A stretch of 64,000 nucleotides of DNA, from contig NZ_JACJVI010000005.1 of NCBI RefSeq assembly GCF_014237835.1, positions 186,001-250,000 on the forward strand, written 5' to 3'. How positions within the stretch are numbered: the first letter of the stretch is position 1; each line of letters opens with the position of its first letter. Of this stretch, positions 1-8,659 are shown piece by piece. The stretch is from Rhizobium sp. AQ_MP (GTDB lineage: Bacteria; Pseudomonadota; Alphaproteobacteria; Rhizobiales; Rhizobiaceae). Below the pieces are notes generated by a model. The model was not told the origin of the DNA. It searched no databases and worked only from the letters and a program-made list of their open reading frames with translations. The translations under genes were made by a program, and so were the position numbers.

Positions 1-1126
1 AGGGCGCATGGGCAATGATCGTTCCCTTGCGGTCCGTGACGATGATGTCGACGGCCACGCCGCTGTCGCGCAGCACGCCTTCCGCCGTCTTTCTGGCGGC
101 GTCCGCTACGGCTGCCGCTATGTCGATCCCTTGTCTCGTCAAGATTTCGAGCACTTCAAGCGCAGTGTTGGCGTTTTGGATCGAAAGACGCAGTTCAGGC
201 GCCAGCGACTGCGTCTGAGGCAGCGCCAGATAGAAGGCGTTGTCGACCTGGCTGCGGGATGAATGCAGGTCGAGCGCGCCCTGGGCAAGCTTCGACATCT
301 TGGCGAAACCGCCTGCAATCGTCAGGCGCGGCACGGGATGGGCCCTGAGATATTTGAGCAGTCCGCCGGCGAAATCGCCCATGTCGATCAGCGCGCCATC
401 GGGCAAGGCGTAAAAATCCTGGGCCGCCTTTTCGGAGGTCGAGCCTGTCGCACCAAGCACATGGGTAAGCCCTTCCGCGCGCGCCACGTCGATGCCGCGA
501 TGAATGGAATGGATCCAGGCCGCACAGGAGAAGGGATGAACGACACCCGTCGTGCCGAGGATGGAGATGCCGCCGAGAATGCCGAGCCGCGGGTTCCAGG
601 TCTTTTCGGCGATGAGGGCGCCGCCCGGCACCGAGATCCGGATTTCCACATCCGGTGGCACCTGATGTGCCGCCGAAAGAGCCTCGATCTCGGCCGTCAT
701 CATGGCGCGCGGCACCGGGTTGATCGCTGCTTCTCCAACGGCGATCGGCAGACCCGCCTTGGTCACCGTGCCGACGCCGTCGCCGGCCACAAAGCGGATG
801 CCGCTTCCGGGGGCTAGGCGGGTCACCTCTGCGATTACGGTGGCACCATGGGTCACATCCGGATCATCACCGGCATCCTTGACGATGCCCGCAAAGGCGC
901 CCCCGGCGCTGAAGCCTTCGCGGGCCAGCGCGAAGGCGGGTGTTTCGCCCTTGGGAAGCGTGATCGAGACGGGATCCGGGAAATGCCCGGTCACAAGCGC
1001 CGTGTAGGCCGCCTTGGTGGCTGCCGTCGCGCAGGCGCCGGTCGTCCAGCCCGTGCGCAGCGGCGCGCCCTCGGGCTTATCCAGCCGCTGGCCTTCCTTC
1101 GCGTCGTTTCGCTCAGCGTCACTCAT
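1..1126 (-). CDS. cbiD: Cobalt-precorrin-5B C1-methyltransferase CbiD (3' end off window)
   Basis: Reading the minus strand from the ATG at 1126 gives an open frame of 375 codons that runs off the window edge. The family is usually about 360-370 residues, so little is missing. Near the N-terminus (residues 24-33) it carries RTGWTTGACA, the hallmark of CbiD, followed by a Gly-rich region with DAGDDPDVTHG. CbiD adds the C1 methyl group during corrin ring contraction in cobalamin synthesis. It is divergent from cobA, with only about 107 bp between the two starts, so it probably shares regulation with the cob operon. CbiD is classically an early-cobalt (anaerobic) pathway enzyme, but it is often found in alphaproteobacteria with otherwise late-cobalt gene sets. 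Confidence 0.9.
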   Translation of the reverse strand, partial: MSDAERNDAKEGQRLDKPEGAPLRTGWTTGACATAATKAAYTALVTGHFPDPVSITLPKGETPAFALAREGFSAGGAFAGIVKDAGDDPDVTHGATVIAEVTRLAPGSGIRFVAGDGVGTVTKAGLPIAVGEAAINPVPRAMMTAEIEALSAAHQVPPDVEIRISVPGGALIAEKTWNPRLGILGGISILGTTGVVHPFSCAAWIHSIHRGIDVARAEGLTHVLGATGSTSEKAAQDFYALPDGALIDMGDFAGGLLKYLRAHPVPRLTIAGGFAKMSKLAQGALDLHSSRSQVDNAFYLALPQTQSLAPELRLSIQNANTALEVLEILTRQGIDIAAAVADAARKTAEGVLRDSGVAVDIIVTDRKGTIIAHAP

Positions 1127-1233
1127 GGCTCGCTTATAGGCGAGGCGGCCCGATTGAGGAAGGCAGCAGACGGCACCTTCGATGCGGAAAGCGGCGTCAC
1201 GGAATTGCAATTTCTTCGGACGGGGCCTAGACC

Positions 1234-2091
1234 ATGAGCATGAGTGACACGACGCGTCTTGCCCTGCCAACAAGCCTGCCGGCCATCGAGCCCGGTCATG
1301 TTTGGCTGGCCGGCGCAGGTCCCGGTGACCCGGGGCTTCTGACGCTGCTCGCGGCCAAAGGGCTGTCGGAAGCCGATGTCATCGTGCATGACGCGCTCGT
1401 CAATGAAGACTGCCTCAAGCTCGCGCGAACCGGCGCCGTGCTCGAATATGCGGGCAAGCGGGGCGGCAAGCCCTCGGCCAAGCAGCGCGACATTTCACTG
1501 CGTCTCGTCGAACTCGCCAAGGCCGGCCATCGTGTGCTGCGGCTGAAGGGGGGCGATCCCTTCGTCTTCGGGCGCGGCGGCGAAGAGGCGCTGACGCTCA
1601 TCGAACATGGCGTGCCCTTCCGCATCGTGCCCGGCATCACCGCCGGCATCGGCGGTCTTGCCTATGCCGGCATTCCCGTCACCCATCGGGAAGTCAACCA
1701 TGCCGTCACCTTCCTGACCGGCCATGATTCTTCCGGTGTGGTGCCTGACAGGATCGACTGGGAAGCGATCGGTCGCGGCTCACCCGTCATCGTCATGTAT
1801 ATGGCGATGAAACACATGGGCCAGATCGCGGCCAATCTGATGACGGCCGGGCGTCACGCGGACGAGGCCGTGGCCTTTGTCTGCAATGCGGCGACGCCGG
1901 AACAGACCGTTCTGGAAACCACGCTCGGGCGGGCCGAGGCCGACATGCTGGCCGCCGGCATCGAGCCGCCGGCGATCGTCGTGATCGGCGAGGTCGTTCG
2001 CCTCAGGCCCTCGCTCGACTGGCTTGGAGCGCTGTCGGGACGCAAGCTTCTGCCCGATCCCTTTGCCGTGGAGCGGAAAGACACGGCATGA
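1234..2091 (+). CDS. cobA: Uroporphyrinogen-III C-methyltransferase (SUMT)
   Basis: A 285-residue SAM-dependent methyltransferase that converts uroporphyrinogen III to precorrin-2, the committed step to cobalamin and sirohaem. GAGPGDP at residues 27-33 and a RLKGGDPFVFGRG block near residue 103 are the diagnostic SUMT motifs, and an HREVNHAVTFLTGH block follows. The length is typical for a stand-alone SUMT, with no CysG dehydrogenase domain. Its last four bases overlap the cobB start (ATGA), so the two are translationally coupled. An alternative start lies two codons downstream (MSDTTR). Confidence 0.95.
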   Translation: MSMSDTTRLALPTSLPAIEPGHVWLAGAGPGDPGLLTLLAAKGLSEADVIVHDALVNEDCLKLARTGAVLEYAGKRGGKPSAKQRDISLRLVELAKAGHRVLRLKGGDPFVFGRGGEEALTLIEHGVPFRIVPGITAGIGGLAYAGIPVTHREVNHAVTFLTGHDSSGVVPDRIDWEAIGRGSPVIVMYMAMKHMGQIAANLMTAGRHADEAVAFVCNAATPEQTVLETTLGRAEADMLAAGIEPPAIVVIGEVVRLRPSLDWLGALSGRKLLPDPFAVERKDTA

Positions 2092-3392
2092 GCGGACTGC
2101 TGATCGCCGCGCCGGCCTCCGGTTCGGGCAAGACGGTGGTAACGCTCGGCCTGATGCGGGCGCTGGCGCGGCGTGGGCAGGCCGTCGCACCCGGCAAGGC
2201 TGGCCCTGATTACATCGATCCCGCCTTTCATGCCGCAGCCAGCGGCTCTCCCTGCTTCAACTTCGATCCCTGGGCCATGCGGTCCTCGCATCTCCAGGCG
2301 CAGGCCGCCCGCTCAGCGGCGAGCGGCACCCTGATCGTCGAAGCGATGATGGGCCTCTTCGATGGTGCCGCCGATGGTCGCGGCAGTGCCGCCGATCTCG
2401 CCGCTCTCCTGTCACTGCCCGTGGTGCTTGTCGTCGACTGCGCGCGCACCTCGCAATCCGTGGCCGCACTTGCCACCGGCTTTGCGCGTTACCGCAGGGA
2501 TGTGCAGGTGGTCGGGGTCATTTTGAATCGCGTCGGCAGCGACCGGCACGAGAGAATGCTGCGTACCGCCATGGCGGAAACAGAGTTGCCGGTCCTCGGT
2601 AGTCTGCGTTCCGATCCTCAGCTCGCGCTGCCCGAGCGTCATCTCGGACTCGTCCAGGCTGGCGAACATTCAGCGCTTGAAAGCTTCATCGAGCGCGCCG
2701 CCGATGCCGTCGAAAGCGGTGTTAATCTCGACCAGGTGGTCACGCTGGCGGGGAGGGCGCCTCCGCCGTCCGGCATCCCCGCTGTCACAGGCATTCCGCC
2801 GCTTGGCCAGCGTATCGCTGTTGCCCGCGATGTCGCCTTTGCCTTCTCCTATCCGCATCTTCTTGAAGGCTGGCGTGCCCAAGGTGCGGAACTCTCCTTT
2901 TTTTCACCGCTCGCCGATGAAGCGCCAGCAGGCGACGCCGATGCGGTCTATCTTCCAGGCGGCTATCCCGAACTGCATGCCGGGGTTCTCGCATCCGCCG
3001 GGCGGTTTCGCTCCGGGATGGCGCAAGGTGCAGTGCGTGGCGCCAGGATCTACGGCGAATGCGGGGGCTATATGGTGCTCGGCGAGGGCCTGATCGATGC
3101 TGGCGGAGACCGGCATGCCATGCTCGGCCTCCTGCCGCTGGTCACGAGTTATGCGGCGCGCAAACGCCATCTCGGCTATCGACGCCTGCGGTCGCTTGCG
3201 CCTGATTTTCTGGCCGGGCAGTTCACCGCGCACGAGTTTCACTATTCCTCGGTTATCTCCGAGGGGGAAGCGGATCGCCTGTTCGAAGCCGAGGATGCGC
3301 TGGGCGAAGCGCAGGGGTCCGTGGGGCTGAGGCGTGGCGCAATCGCCGGCTCCTACATGCATCTGATCGATATCGCAGGAGAGGTGCCATGA
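2088..3392 (+). CDS. cobB: Hydrogenobyrinate/cobyrinate a,c-diamide synthase
   Basis: A 434-residue glutamine amidotransferase of the CobB/CbiA family. The N-terminal domain has a P-loop (ASGSGKTVV, about residues 11-19) for ATP-driven amidation of the a and c side chains. The C-terminal class I amidotransferase domain shows the nucleophile in YGECGGYMVLG near residue 325. It overlaps cobA upstream and cobC downstream by 4 bp each. Sequence alone does not say whether the substrate is metal-free hydrogenobyrinate (CobB) or cobyrinate (CbiA). The CobB name follows rhizobial usage. Confidence 0.93.
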   Translation: MSGLLIAAPASGSGKTVVTLGLMRALARRGQAVAPGKAGPDYIDPAFHAAASGSPCFNFDPWAMRSSHLQAQAARSAASGTLIVEAMMGLFDGAADGRGSAADLAALLSLPVVLVVDCARTSQSVAALATGFARYRRDVQVVGVILNRVGSDRHERMLRTAMAETELPVLGSLRSDPQLALPERHLGLVQAGEHSALESFIERAADAVESGVNLDQVVTLAGRAPPPSGIPAVTGIPPLGQRIAVARDVAFAFSYPHLLEGWRAQGAELSFFSPLADEAPAGDADAVYLPGGYPELHAGVLASAGRFRSGMAQGAVRGARIYGECGGYMVLGEGLIDAGGDRHAMLGLLPLVTSYAARKRHLGYRRLRSLAPDFLAGQFTAHEFHYSSVISEGEADRLFEAEDALGEAQGSVGLRRGAIAGSYMHLIDIAGEVP

Positions 3393-4393
3393 GCGGACCG
3401 ATCCAGCATGGCGGAGGGCTTGCTGCCGCGGCCGCGGAATTCGGGGGGCAAATCGAGAACTGGATCGATCTGTCGACCGGCATCAACCCGTGTCCGCCGG
3501 CCTTGCCGGAGATCCCGATGCGCGCCTGGCATCGCCTTCCGGACCAGGAGCGCGAGTTGGCCGCCCGGCAGGCCGCGCGCCGTCACTATGGTTCCGGCTC
3601 CCGCCTGCCGCTTCCCGTGCCCGGCACGCAGTCGGTCATTCAGCTTTTGCCACGGTTGGTGCCGGTCGGCCGCCGTGTCGCGGTTCTCTCGCCGACCTAT
3701 GGCGAATATGTGAGAGCCTTCACACTTGCGGGCCTTGCCGTCGATCAGATCACCGATCTCGACGCTGTCACCCGGGATCACCACCTCGTCGTCGTGGTCA
3801 ATCCCAACAATCCCGACGGACGTCTTTTTCCGCGCGAAACGCTCTGCCGGCTCGCGGCCGATCTCGCCACGCGTAACGCGCTGCTCGTCGTCGACGAGGC
3901 CTTCAGCGACATGGAGCCAGGTGACAGCCTTGCGGGGGAGGGGCGCGGCAACCTCGTCGTATTCCGTTCCTTCGGCAAGTTCTTCGGACTGGCCGGCATC
4001 CGACTCGGTTTCGTGATCGCCGAGGATCGGCTGACGGCGCAATTTGACGAATGGCTCGGACCCTGGGCGGTCTCGGGTCCGGCGCTCATTCTGGCAGAGC
4101 AGCTGATGTCGTCTGACACCGGACCCATCCGTGCGGATATTCGCCGGCGATTCGAAGGGCTTACGGCGGTTCTGCGCGAGGCTGGTCTGACTCTTCGCGG
4201 TGGTACGCAGCTTTTCCAACTGGTGGAAGACACGCATGCTGCGGCGCTGCATGATCACCTGTGCCGCCATCATATTCTGACGCGCAAGTTCGATTATCGC
4301 AGCGACTGGCTTCGCTTCGGGCTCGCTCCCGACGCTCAGGGCGACCGGCGGCTTCTCGACGCACTTCTGTCCTTCCGGAGGCCGACGGCATGA
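3389..4393 (+). CDS. cobC: L-threonine-O-3-phosphate decarboxylase CobC
   Basis: A 334-residue fold-type I PLP enzyme of the histidinol-phosphate aminotransferase-like group. NPNNPDGRLF and DEAFSDMEPG lead to the PLP lysine in RSFGKFFGLAGIRLGF (about residue 196). The order cobB-cobC-cobD identifies it as CobC, which supplies the aminopropanol phosphate arm of cobalamin, rather than HisC. It overlaps both neighbours by ATGA, so the four cob genes form one tightly coupled operon. Confidence 0.92.
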   Translation: MSGPIQHGGGLAAAAAEFGGQIENWIDLSTGINPCPPALPEIPMRAWHRLPDQERELAARQAARRHYGSGSRLPLPVPGTQSVIQLLPRLVPVGRRVAVLSPTYGEYVRAFTLAGLAVDQITDLDAVTRDHHLVVVVNPNNPDGRLFPRETLCRLAADLATRNALLVVDEAFSDMEPGDSLAGEGRGNLVVFRSFGKFFGLAGIRLGFVIAEDRLTAQFDEWLGPWAVSGPALILAEQLMSSDTGPIRADIRRRFEGLTAVLREAGLTLRGGTQLFQLVEDTHAAALHDHLCRHHILTRKFDYRSDWLRFGLAPDAQGDRRLLDALLSFRRPTA

Positions 4394-5367
4394 GCCATTT
4401 CCTCGTTCTGCTTGCTGCGATCGGGCTCGACCGGGTCGTCGGCGATCCGCCCTCATTGTGGCGCCGCATCCCGCATCCGGTGGTGATCTTCGGCAAGGCG
4501 ATCGATCTCTTCGAGACGCGGCTGAACAGGGCGAGCTTCACGGCAGAGGGCCGGCGTCTGAATGGTGTCGTGACGATCATCGCATTGCTCGTCGCGTCCG
4601 TCGTTGTCGGCCAGCTTCTGACCTCGATTTTCCATCACCTCGGCTTCTTCGGTGTCGTCCTCGAAATCGTCGTCGTTGCCGTTTTCCTGGCCCAGAAGAG
4701 CCTTGGTGATCACGTTCAGGCGGTGGCGCACGGGCTCTTGCAGGATGGACTCGAAGGCGGTCGTCAGGCCGTGTCGATGATCGTCGGTCGAGACCCAAAG
4801 ACGCTCGACGAAGCCGGCGTCTCGCGCGCGGCGATCGAGAGCCTGTCGGAGAATTTTGCCGACGGCGTGGTGGCGCCGGTATTCTGGTTTGCGATCGCCG
4901 GCCTGCCCGGCATCCTTGCCTACAAGATGCTCAACACGGCTGATTCGATGATCGGGCACAAGAACGACCGTTTTCGTGATTTCGGCTGGGCGTCCGCCCG
5001 TCTCGATGATCTCGCAAACTGGCCCGCCGCGCGGCTGTCGTCCGTCTTCATCGCGCTCGCCGCAGCATGGAGACTGGGTGCGGCTGCCGGACGCCGCTCG
5101 TTTTCCGCCGCGCTGCGTGACAGCGGGTTGCATCGATCGCCCAATTCCGGCTGGCCGGAAGCCGCGATGGCAGGCGCGCTCGACCTGCAACTCGCCGGGC
5201 CACGGGTCTATGGCGGCGTGCGGGTCAGCGAACCGATGATGCATGCAGCCGGACGAAAGGATGCGGGTGCGCGCGATATCCTTCTCGGAATTCGCGTGTT
5301 CTACACCGCCTGCACGTTGATGGCGCTCTCGGTCGCAGGGGTGTGGTTGATCGGCTGCATCGCCTAA
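4390..5367 (+). CDS. cobD: Adenosylcobinamide-phosphate synthase CobD/CbiB
   Basis: A 325-residue integral membrane protein of the CbiB family that attaches the aminopropanol linker to adenosylcobyrate. The start at 4390 overlaps the cobC stop (ATGA) and gives the typical N-terminus (GLDRVVGDPPSLWRRIPHPV). A longer upstream reading is only the cobC region in another frame. ESLSENFADGVVAPVFW and YKMLNTADSMIGH are family-specific blocks, and several hydrophobic segments cross the membrane. It is the last gene of the operon and converges on fnrN, 37 bp away. Confidence 0.93.
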   Translation: MSHFLVLLAAIGLDRVVGDPPSLWRRIPHPVVIFGKAIDLFETRLNRASFTAEGRRLNGVVTIIALLVASVVVGQLLTSIFHHLGFFGVVLEIVVVAVFLAQKSLGDHVQAVAHGLLQDGLEGGRQAVSMIVGRDPKTLDEAGVSRAAIESLSENFADGVVAPVFWFAIAGLPGILAYKMLNTADSMIGHKNDRFRDFGWASARLDDLANWPAARLSSVFIALAAAWRLGAAAGRRSFSAALRDSGLHRSPNSGWPEAAMAGALDLQLAGPRVYGGVRVSEPMMHAAGRKDAGARDILLGIRVFYTACTLMALSVAGVWLIGCIA

Positions 5368-5404
5368 GCCGTCGCCAGTCTGTCGGTGTTGGGGGCTTAT
5401 CGCC

Positions 5405-6130
5405 TCAATCGATCCCGGCTGCGTCCTGGAGCCGTTCCAGCTTCGGCACGATGACGTGGCGGTTGTTCTCTATGACGATGATGCCGTCCTTGCGGAGCTT
5501 GGTCATCTGGCGGCTGACGGTTTCAATTGTCAGTCCCAGGAAATCGGCGATATCGGCACGCGAGAGCGGCAGATCGAAGGTCTGCGTTCCCTCGCTCTCC
5601 GGATCGATGTGAGTCGCGATCAGGTATAGAAAGCTCGCCACCTTTTCCTGGGCGGTCTTGCGGCCCAAGGTCAACATCCAGTCGCGGGCTTCGTCGAGCT
5701 CCTTCAGCGACTGGGCATGCAGCTTGCGCTCCATGTCCGGGACTTCGCCGACCATGCGGTCAACGATGTTGCGCGGAAAGGTGCAGATTTCGGTATCTGT
5801 CGCGGCTTCTGCCGTGATCGTGCTTTCGCCGAGGAAAGGGCGGCCCAGAAAGTCTGGGGCAAATTGCAGGCCGACGATCTGCTGGCGGCCATCGGCCATC
5901 ATCTTCGATAGCTTGATCACGCCCTTCAGGATGTTGCTGTAGCTGCCGACCTGTTCGCCCTGGCCGATGACTTCATTGCCCGAGTCGATCCGGCGGCGCA
6001 TCGAGTGCTTGTTCAGCTCGGTCAGCTGAGAGGCGGTGAGCACCGAACAGAGACCGCCGTGACGGGCTTCGCAGGAACGGCAAACGGCCGGAGCCTCGCA
6101 TTCCGGGAAGTGTTTTCTGTAGGTGTCCAT
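5405..6130 (-). CDS. fnrN: FNR-type oxygen-sensing regulator FnrN
   Basis: A 241-residue Crp/Fnr family activator. The start at 6130 (MDTYRKHF) gives the usual FnrN length; an upstream in-frame extension looks non-coding. Cys17, Cys20 and Cys28 (CX2CX7C) plus a central Cys116 match the four ligands of the oxygen-labile [4Fe-4S] cluster. The C-terminal helix-turn-helix carries ETVSR, the FNR recognition triad E-SR that reads TTGAT half-sites. A FNR box lies 113 bp upstream of the start and between it and hemN, so autoregulation and hemN control are likely. The matching boxes ahead of ccoN and ccoG make it the obvious activator of the oxidase genes in this window. Confidence 0.93.
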   Translation of the reverse strand: MDTYRKHFPECEAPAVCRSCEARHGGLCSVLTASQLTELNKHSMRRRIDSGNEVIGQGEQVGSYSNILKGVIKLSKMMADGRQQIVGLQFAPDFLGRPFLGESTITAEAATDTEICTFPRNIVDRMVGEVPDMERKLHAQSLKELDEARDWMLTLGRKTAQEKVASFLYLIATHIDPESEGTQTFDLPLSRADIADFLGLTIETVSRQMTKLRKDGIIVIENNRHVIVPKLERLQDAAGID

Positions 6131-6203
6131 GGTCGTGCCATCCCGTGGGACCGGTTCGCGACACACACCGTCGAGCCCGGTCGGTGGCCCGTTTCGGGCC
6201 GCT

Positions 6204-6219
6204 GAGTTTCGATAAACTC
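6204..6219. promoter_or_regulatory. Palindrome GAGTTT-CGAT-AAACTC between fnrN and hemN
   Basis: A perfect 6+6 bp inverted repeat with a 4-bp spacer. Its centre is 38 bp from the centre of the adjacent FNR box, on the fnrN side. It has the FNR-box geometry (5-4-5) but a different half-site, AGTTT instead of TTGAT. Known rhizobial fnrN promoters can carry two anaeroboxes. Whether this is a diverged second box or a site for another protein cannot be decided from the sequence. Confidence 0.4.
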
Positions 6220-6242
6220 TACGTGAGAAATGTATCAGCAAA

Positions 6243-6256
6243 TTGATCGAAGTCAA
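6243..6256. promoter_or_regulatory. FNR box (anaerobox) TTGATCGAAGTCAA
   Basis: This matches the FNR/FnrN consensus TTGAT-N4-ATCAA at 9 of 10 half-site positions. It sits between divergent fnrN and hemN, 66 bp before the hemN start and 112 bp before the fnrN start, so one site could serve both genes. Confidence 0.85.
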
Positions 6257-6322
6257 AGGGCGGCTCTGCTGACGGCGCTATCTTTGGTCGTAGCTCGACA
6301 CGTCTCAAGGCAGCGCAGGACC

Positions 6323-7672
6323 ATGCAAAACACCCTTCTTTCCAAGTATTCCGGCGCTGTTCCCCGTTACACAAGTTATCCGACCGCGCCACATTTCAAC
6401 GAGACGGTGGACTGCGGCAAATATGCACAGTGGCTTAGGGCGATCACGGGACGCGAGCAAATCTCGCTCTATATTCACATTCCCTATTGTGACCGGTTGT
6501 GCTGGTTCTGCGCGTGTCACACAAAACATACGCTGAAATATGAGCCGATCGCGATCTATCTGGAATCGTTGAAAAAGGAGATCGCAGCCGTCGGTTCGCT
6601 CGTCAGCCGGGAGGCAGCCGTCACAGCCGTGCATTTCGGCGGGGGATCGCCGACCATGGTCCGTCCTGAGGATATGATCGACCTGATGGCAGCTTTGAGA
6701 GCTGCCTTCCGGTTTGCCGAGGATGTCGAGATCAGCGTCGAGATGGATCCGAACGACCTCGACGAGCCGCGCTACGACGCCCTTGCCGCCATCGGCATGA
6801 CCCGTGCAAGCCTGGGTGTCCAGGACTTCCACCCTGAGGTGCAGAGAGCCATCAATCGCATTCAGACCTTCGAGCACACCAAGTCCGTCGTGGACGCTGT
6901 GCGTGCGCGAGGCGTGCATTCGGTCAACTGCGATATCCTCTACGGGTTGCCGCACCAGACCGAGGCGACGCTCACCGAAACCGTCAAAGACATCCTGTCG
7001 CTTGCCCCGGATCGCATCGCGCTGTTCGGCTATGCGCATGTGCCGTGGATGAAGAAGCATCAGACGATGATCAAGGAAGAGGTGCTGCCCGGTCTCGAGG
7101 AGCGTTTCGCGCAGATGAACCTTGCCGCTTCGATGCTGATTGCCGCCGGCTATGAGCCCGTCGGCATCGACCATTTCGCGCTGCCCTCCGACCGGATGGC
7201 AATTGCGCAGAGGGAAGGGCGCCTGCGCCGCAATTTCCAGGGCTATACCGATGACGCGGCGGAAGCCCTGATCGGCCTTGGCGCCTCCTCGATCGGGCAA
7301 TTGCCGCAGGGTTACGTGCAGAACATGCCTGCCACGGGCGAATATCAGCGCATGGCGGATGCTGGTGGATTGACGGCTGTGCGTGGCATCGAGGTCAATG
7401 CTGAGGACCGACTGCGCCGCCGGGTGATCGAGGAGATCATGTGCGCTTTTGCCGTCGAGTTCTCGGATCTGCGGGCCGAGTTTGGCGATGCGGCCGAGGC
7501 TATCGTCGCCGAGGCAAGAGCTTTTGCACAGTCGAACCAGGATGGGATCTGTCTTGTCGAAGGCGACCGCTTCGTCATCACCGAGATCGGTCGTCCTTTC
7601 GCCCGGACCATCGCTGCCGTCTTCGACAGCTATCTCGGCAATGGCAAGGGACGCCATTCGATTGCTGTTTAG
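6323..7672 (+). CDS. hemN: Oxygen-independent coproporphyrinogen III oxidase HemN
   Basis: A 449-residue radical SAM enzyme that oxidatively decarboxylates coproporphyrinogen III without oxygen, for haem synthesis in low oxygen. The start at 6323 (MQNTLLSKYS) follows GCAGGA and gives the conserved PRYTSYPTAPHF N-terminus; the 31 codons upstream contain the FNR box and are not coding. The cluster ligands are Cys56, Cys60 and Cys63 (CX3CX2C), followed by the extra Cys65 typical of true HemN. GGGSPTM and the C-terminal HemN domain are present. The FNR box fits induction together with the cbb3 oxidase, which needs haem. Confidence 0.94.
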   Translation: MQNTLLSKYSGAVPRYTSYPTAPHFNETVDCGKYAQWLRAITGREQISLYIHIPYCDRLCWFCACHTKHTLKYEPIAIYLESLKKEIAAVGSLVSREAAVTAVHFGGGSPTMVRPEDMIDLMAALRAAFRFAEDVEISVEMDPNDLDEPRYDALAAIGMTRASLGVQDFHPEVQRAINRIQTFEHTKSVVDAVRARGVHSVNCDILYGLPHQTEATLTETVKDILSLAPDRIALFGYAHVPWMKKHQTMIKEEVLPGLEERFAQMNLAASMLIAAGYEPVGIDHFALPSDRMAIAQREGRLRRNFQGYTDDAAEALIGLGASSIGQLPQGYVQNMPATGEYQRMADAGGLTAVRGIEVNAEDRLRRRVIEEIMCAFAVEFSDLRAEFGDAAEAIVAEARAFAQSNQDGICLVEGDRFVITEIGRPFARTIAAVFDSYLGNGKGRHSIAV

Positions 7673-7715
7673 GCAACACTAACGTCGCAAATTTCACCGT
7701 CACCAAATTCCACCA

Positions 7716-7744
7716 TTGGCATTTCACGCTGTTTTCCTTATGTG
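7716..7744 (+). promoter_or_regulatory. Possible sigma70-like promoter of the acpXL operon
   Basis: TTGGCA (7716-7721) and TATGTG (7739-7744) are separated by 17 bp and lie 34 bp before the acpXL start, in the only gap of this gene cluster large enough for a main promoter. This is a consensus match by eye only. Confidence 0.3.
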
Positions 7745-7777
7745 GAACCCAGAATTTGAGACATATGAGGTACTGGC

Positions 7778-8056
7778 GTGACCGCTACATTCGACAAAGT
7801 TGCCGACATCATTGCTGAGACCAGCGAAATCGACCGCGAGACGATTACGCCGGAAAGCCACACGATCGATGACCTCGGCATCGACAGCCTCGACTTCCTC
7901 GACATCGTCTTTGCGATCGACAAGGAGTTCGGCATCAAGATCCCGCTTGAGCAGTGGACGCAGGAAGTCAATGAAGGCAAGGTCTCGACCGAAGAATACT
8001 TCGTTCTGAAGAACCTCTGCGCCAAGATCGACGAACTTCGCGCCGCCAAGGGCTGA
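7778..8056 (+). CDS. acpXL: Acyl carrier protein AcpXL for very-long-chain fatty acids
   Basis: A 92-residue specialised acyl carrier protein with a GTG start. [11 protein letters not shown] places the phosphopantetheine Ser at residue 37. The sequence is close to rhizobial AcpXL, which carries the growing 27-hydroxyoctacosanoate chain destined for lipid A. It is the first gene of the conserved acpXL-fabZ-fabF2-fabF1-adh-lpxXL cluster. The cell also needs a general AcpP, not in this window. Confidence 0.95.
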
Positions 8057-8083
8057 CCCGTCTCCAAAGGAGCGGACATCGTC

Positions 8084-8557
8084 ATGCTGCTTGAATATTT
8101 CCAGATGATTGACAAGGTCGAGAGCGTGGATCTCGGCCTTGGTCGTTTGAAGGCCACCTCGGTGGTGCCGATGGAAAGCCCTGTTTTCGAAGGGCATTTT
8201 CCCGGCATGCCGCTGGTGCCCGGCGTGCTGCTGATCGAAACCATGGCGCAGGCCTCCGGCATGCTCTTGCTCGCTGTCAAGGACTTCGAGGCCATGCCCT
8301 TCCTGATGTCCGTCGATGGTGCCAAAATGCGCACCTTCGTTGAGCCTGGTGCCGTCCTCGATATCGAGGCGGAACTCGAGCATGACGGGTCGGGCTTTGC
8401 CGTCACCAAGGCGAAGATCACGAGCGGTGGCAAGAAGGTCTGCGACGCTCAGCTGAAGCTGCGCACCATGCCGTTCTCCGAAGTGCCGCTCGCGCCGATC
8501 GTGCGCAAACGCGCCGAGGAAGTCGGCCTGATCGCCGCTATGGCCGCCCGGGCCTGA
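8084..8557 (+). CDS. fabZXL: FabZ-like 3-hydroxyacyl-ACP dehydratase of the AcpXL pathway
   Basis: A 157-residue hot-dog-fold dehydratase. His38 in FEGHFPGMPLVPG and Glu52 in LIETMAQASG are the FabZ catalytic pair. It lies 27 bp after acpXL and ahead of the ketosynthase genes. This is the position of the dedicated dehydratase that removes water during elongation of the AcpXL-bound chain. It is slightly longer than general FabZ (about 145-150 residues). Confidence 0.9.
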   Translation: MLLEYFQMIDKVESVDLGLGRLKATSVVPMESPVFEGHFPGMPLVPGVLLIETMAQASGMLLLAVKDFEAMPFLMSVDGAKMRTFVEPGAVLDIEAELEHDGSGFAVTKAKITSGGKKVCDAQLKLRTMPFSEVPLAPIVRKRAEEVGLIAAMAARA

Positions 8558-8659
8558 GGCGCATTCGGCCGCAAGCGCGCAATCTCCTATTGACCTTGGG
8601 GCCTTATTCGGGAAAACCCGCATTTTACGTCGGTGAGCCTGCCGGCGAGAGGATTGCAT

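Noticed and set aside
1127..1233. Cobalamin riboswitch between cbiD and cobA
   Set aside because: The gap is too short and no B12-box-like sequence was seen.
3353..4456. Long minus-strand open frame of 367 codons opposite cobC
   Set aside because: It mirrors a high-GC gene in the opposite strand, has no family motif, and its composition is that of a codon-bias shadow.
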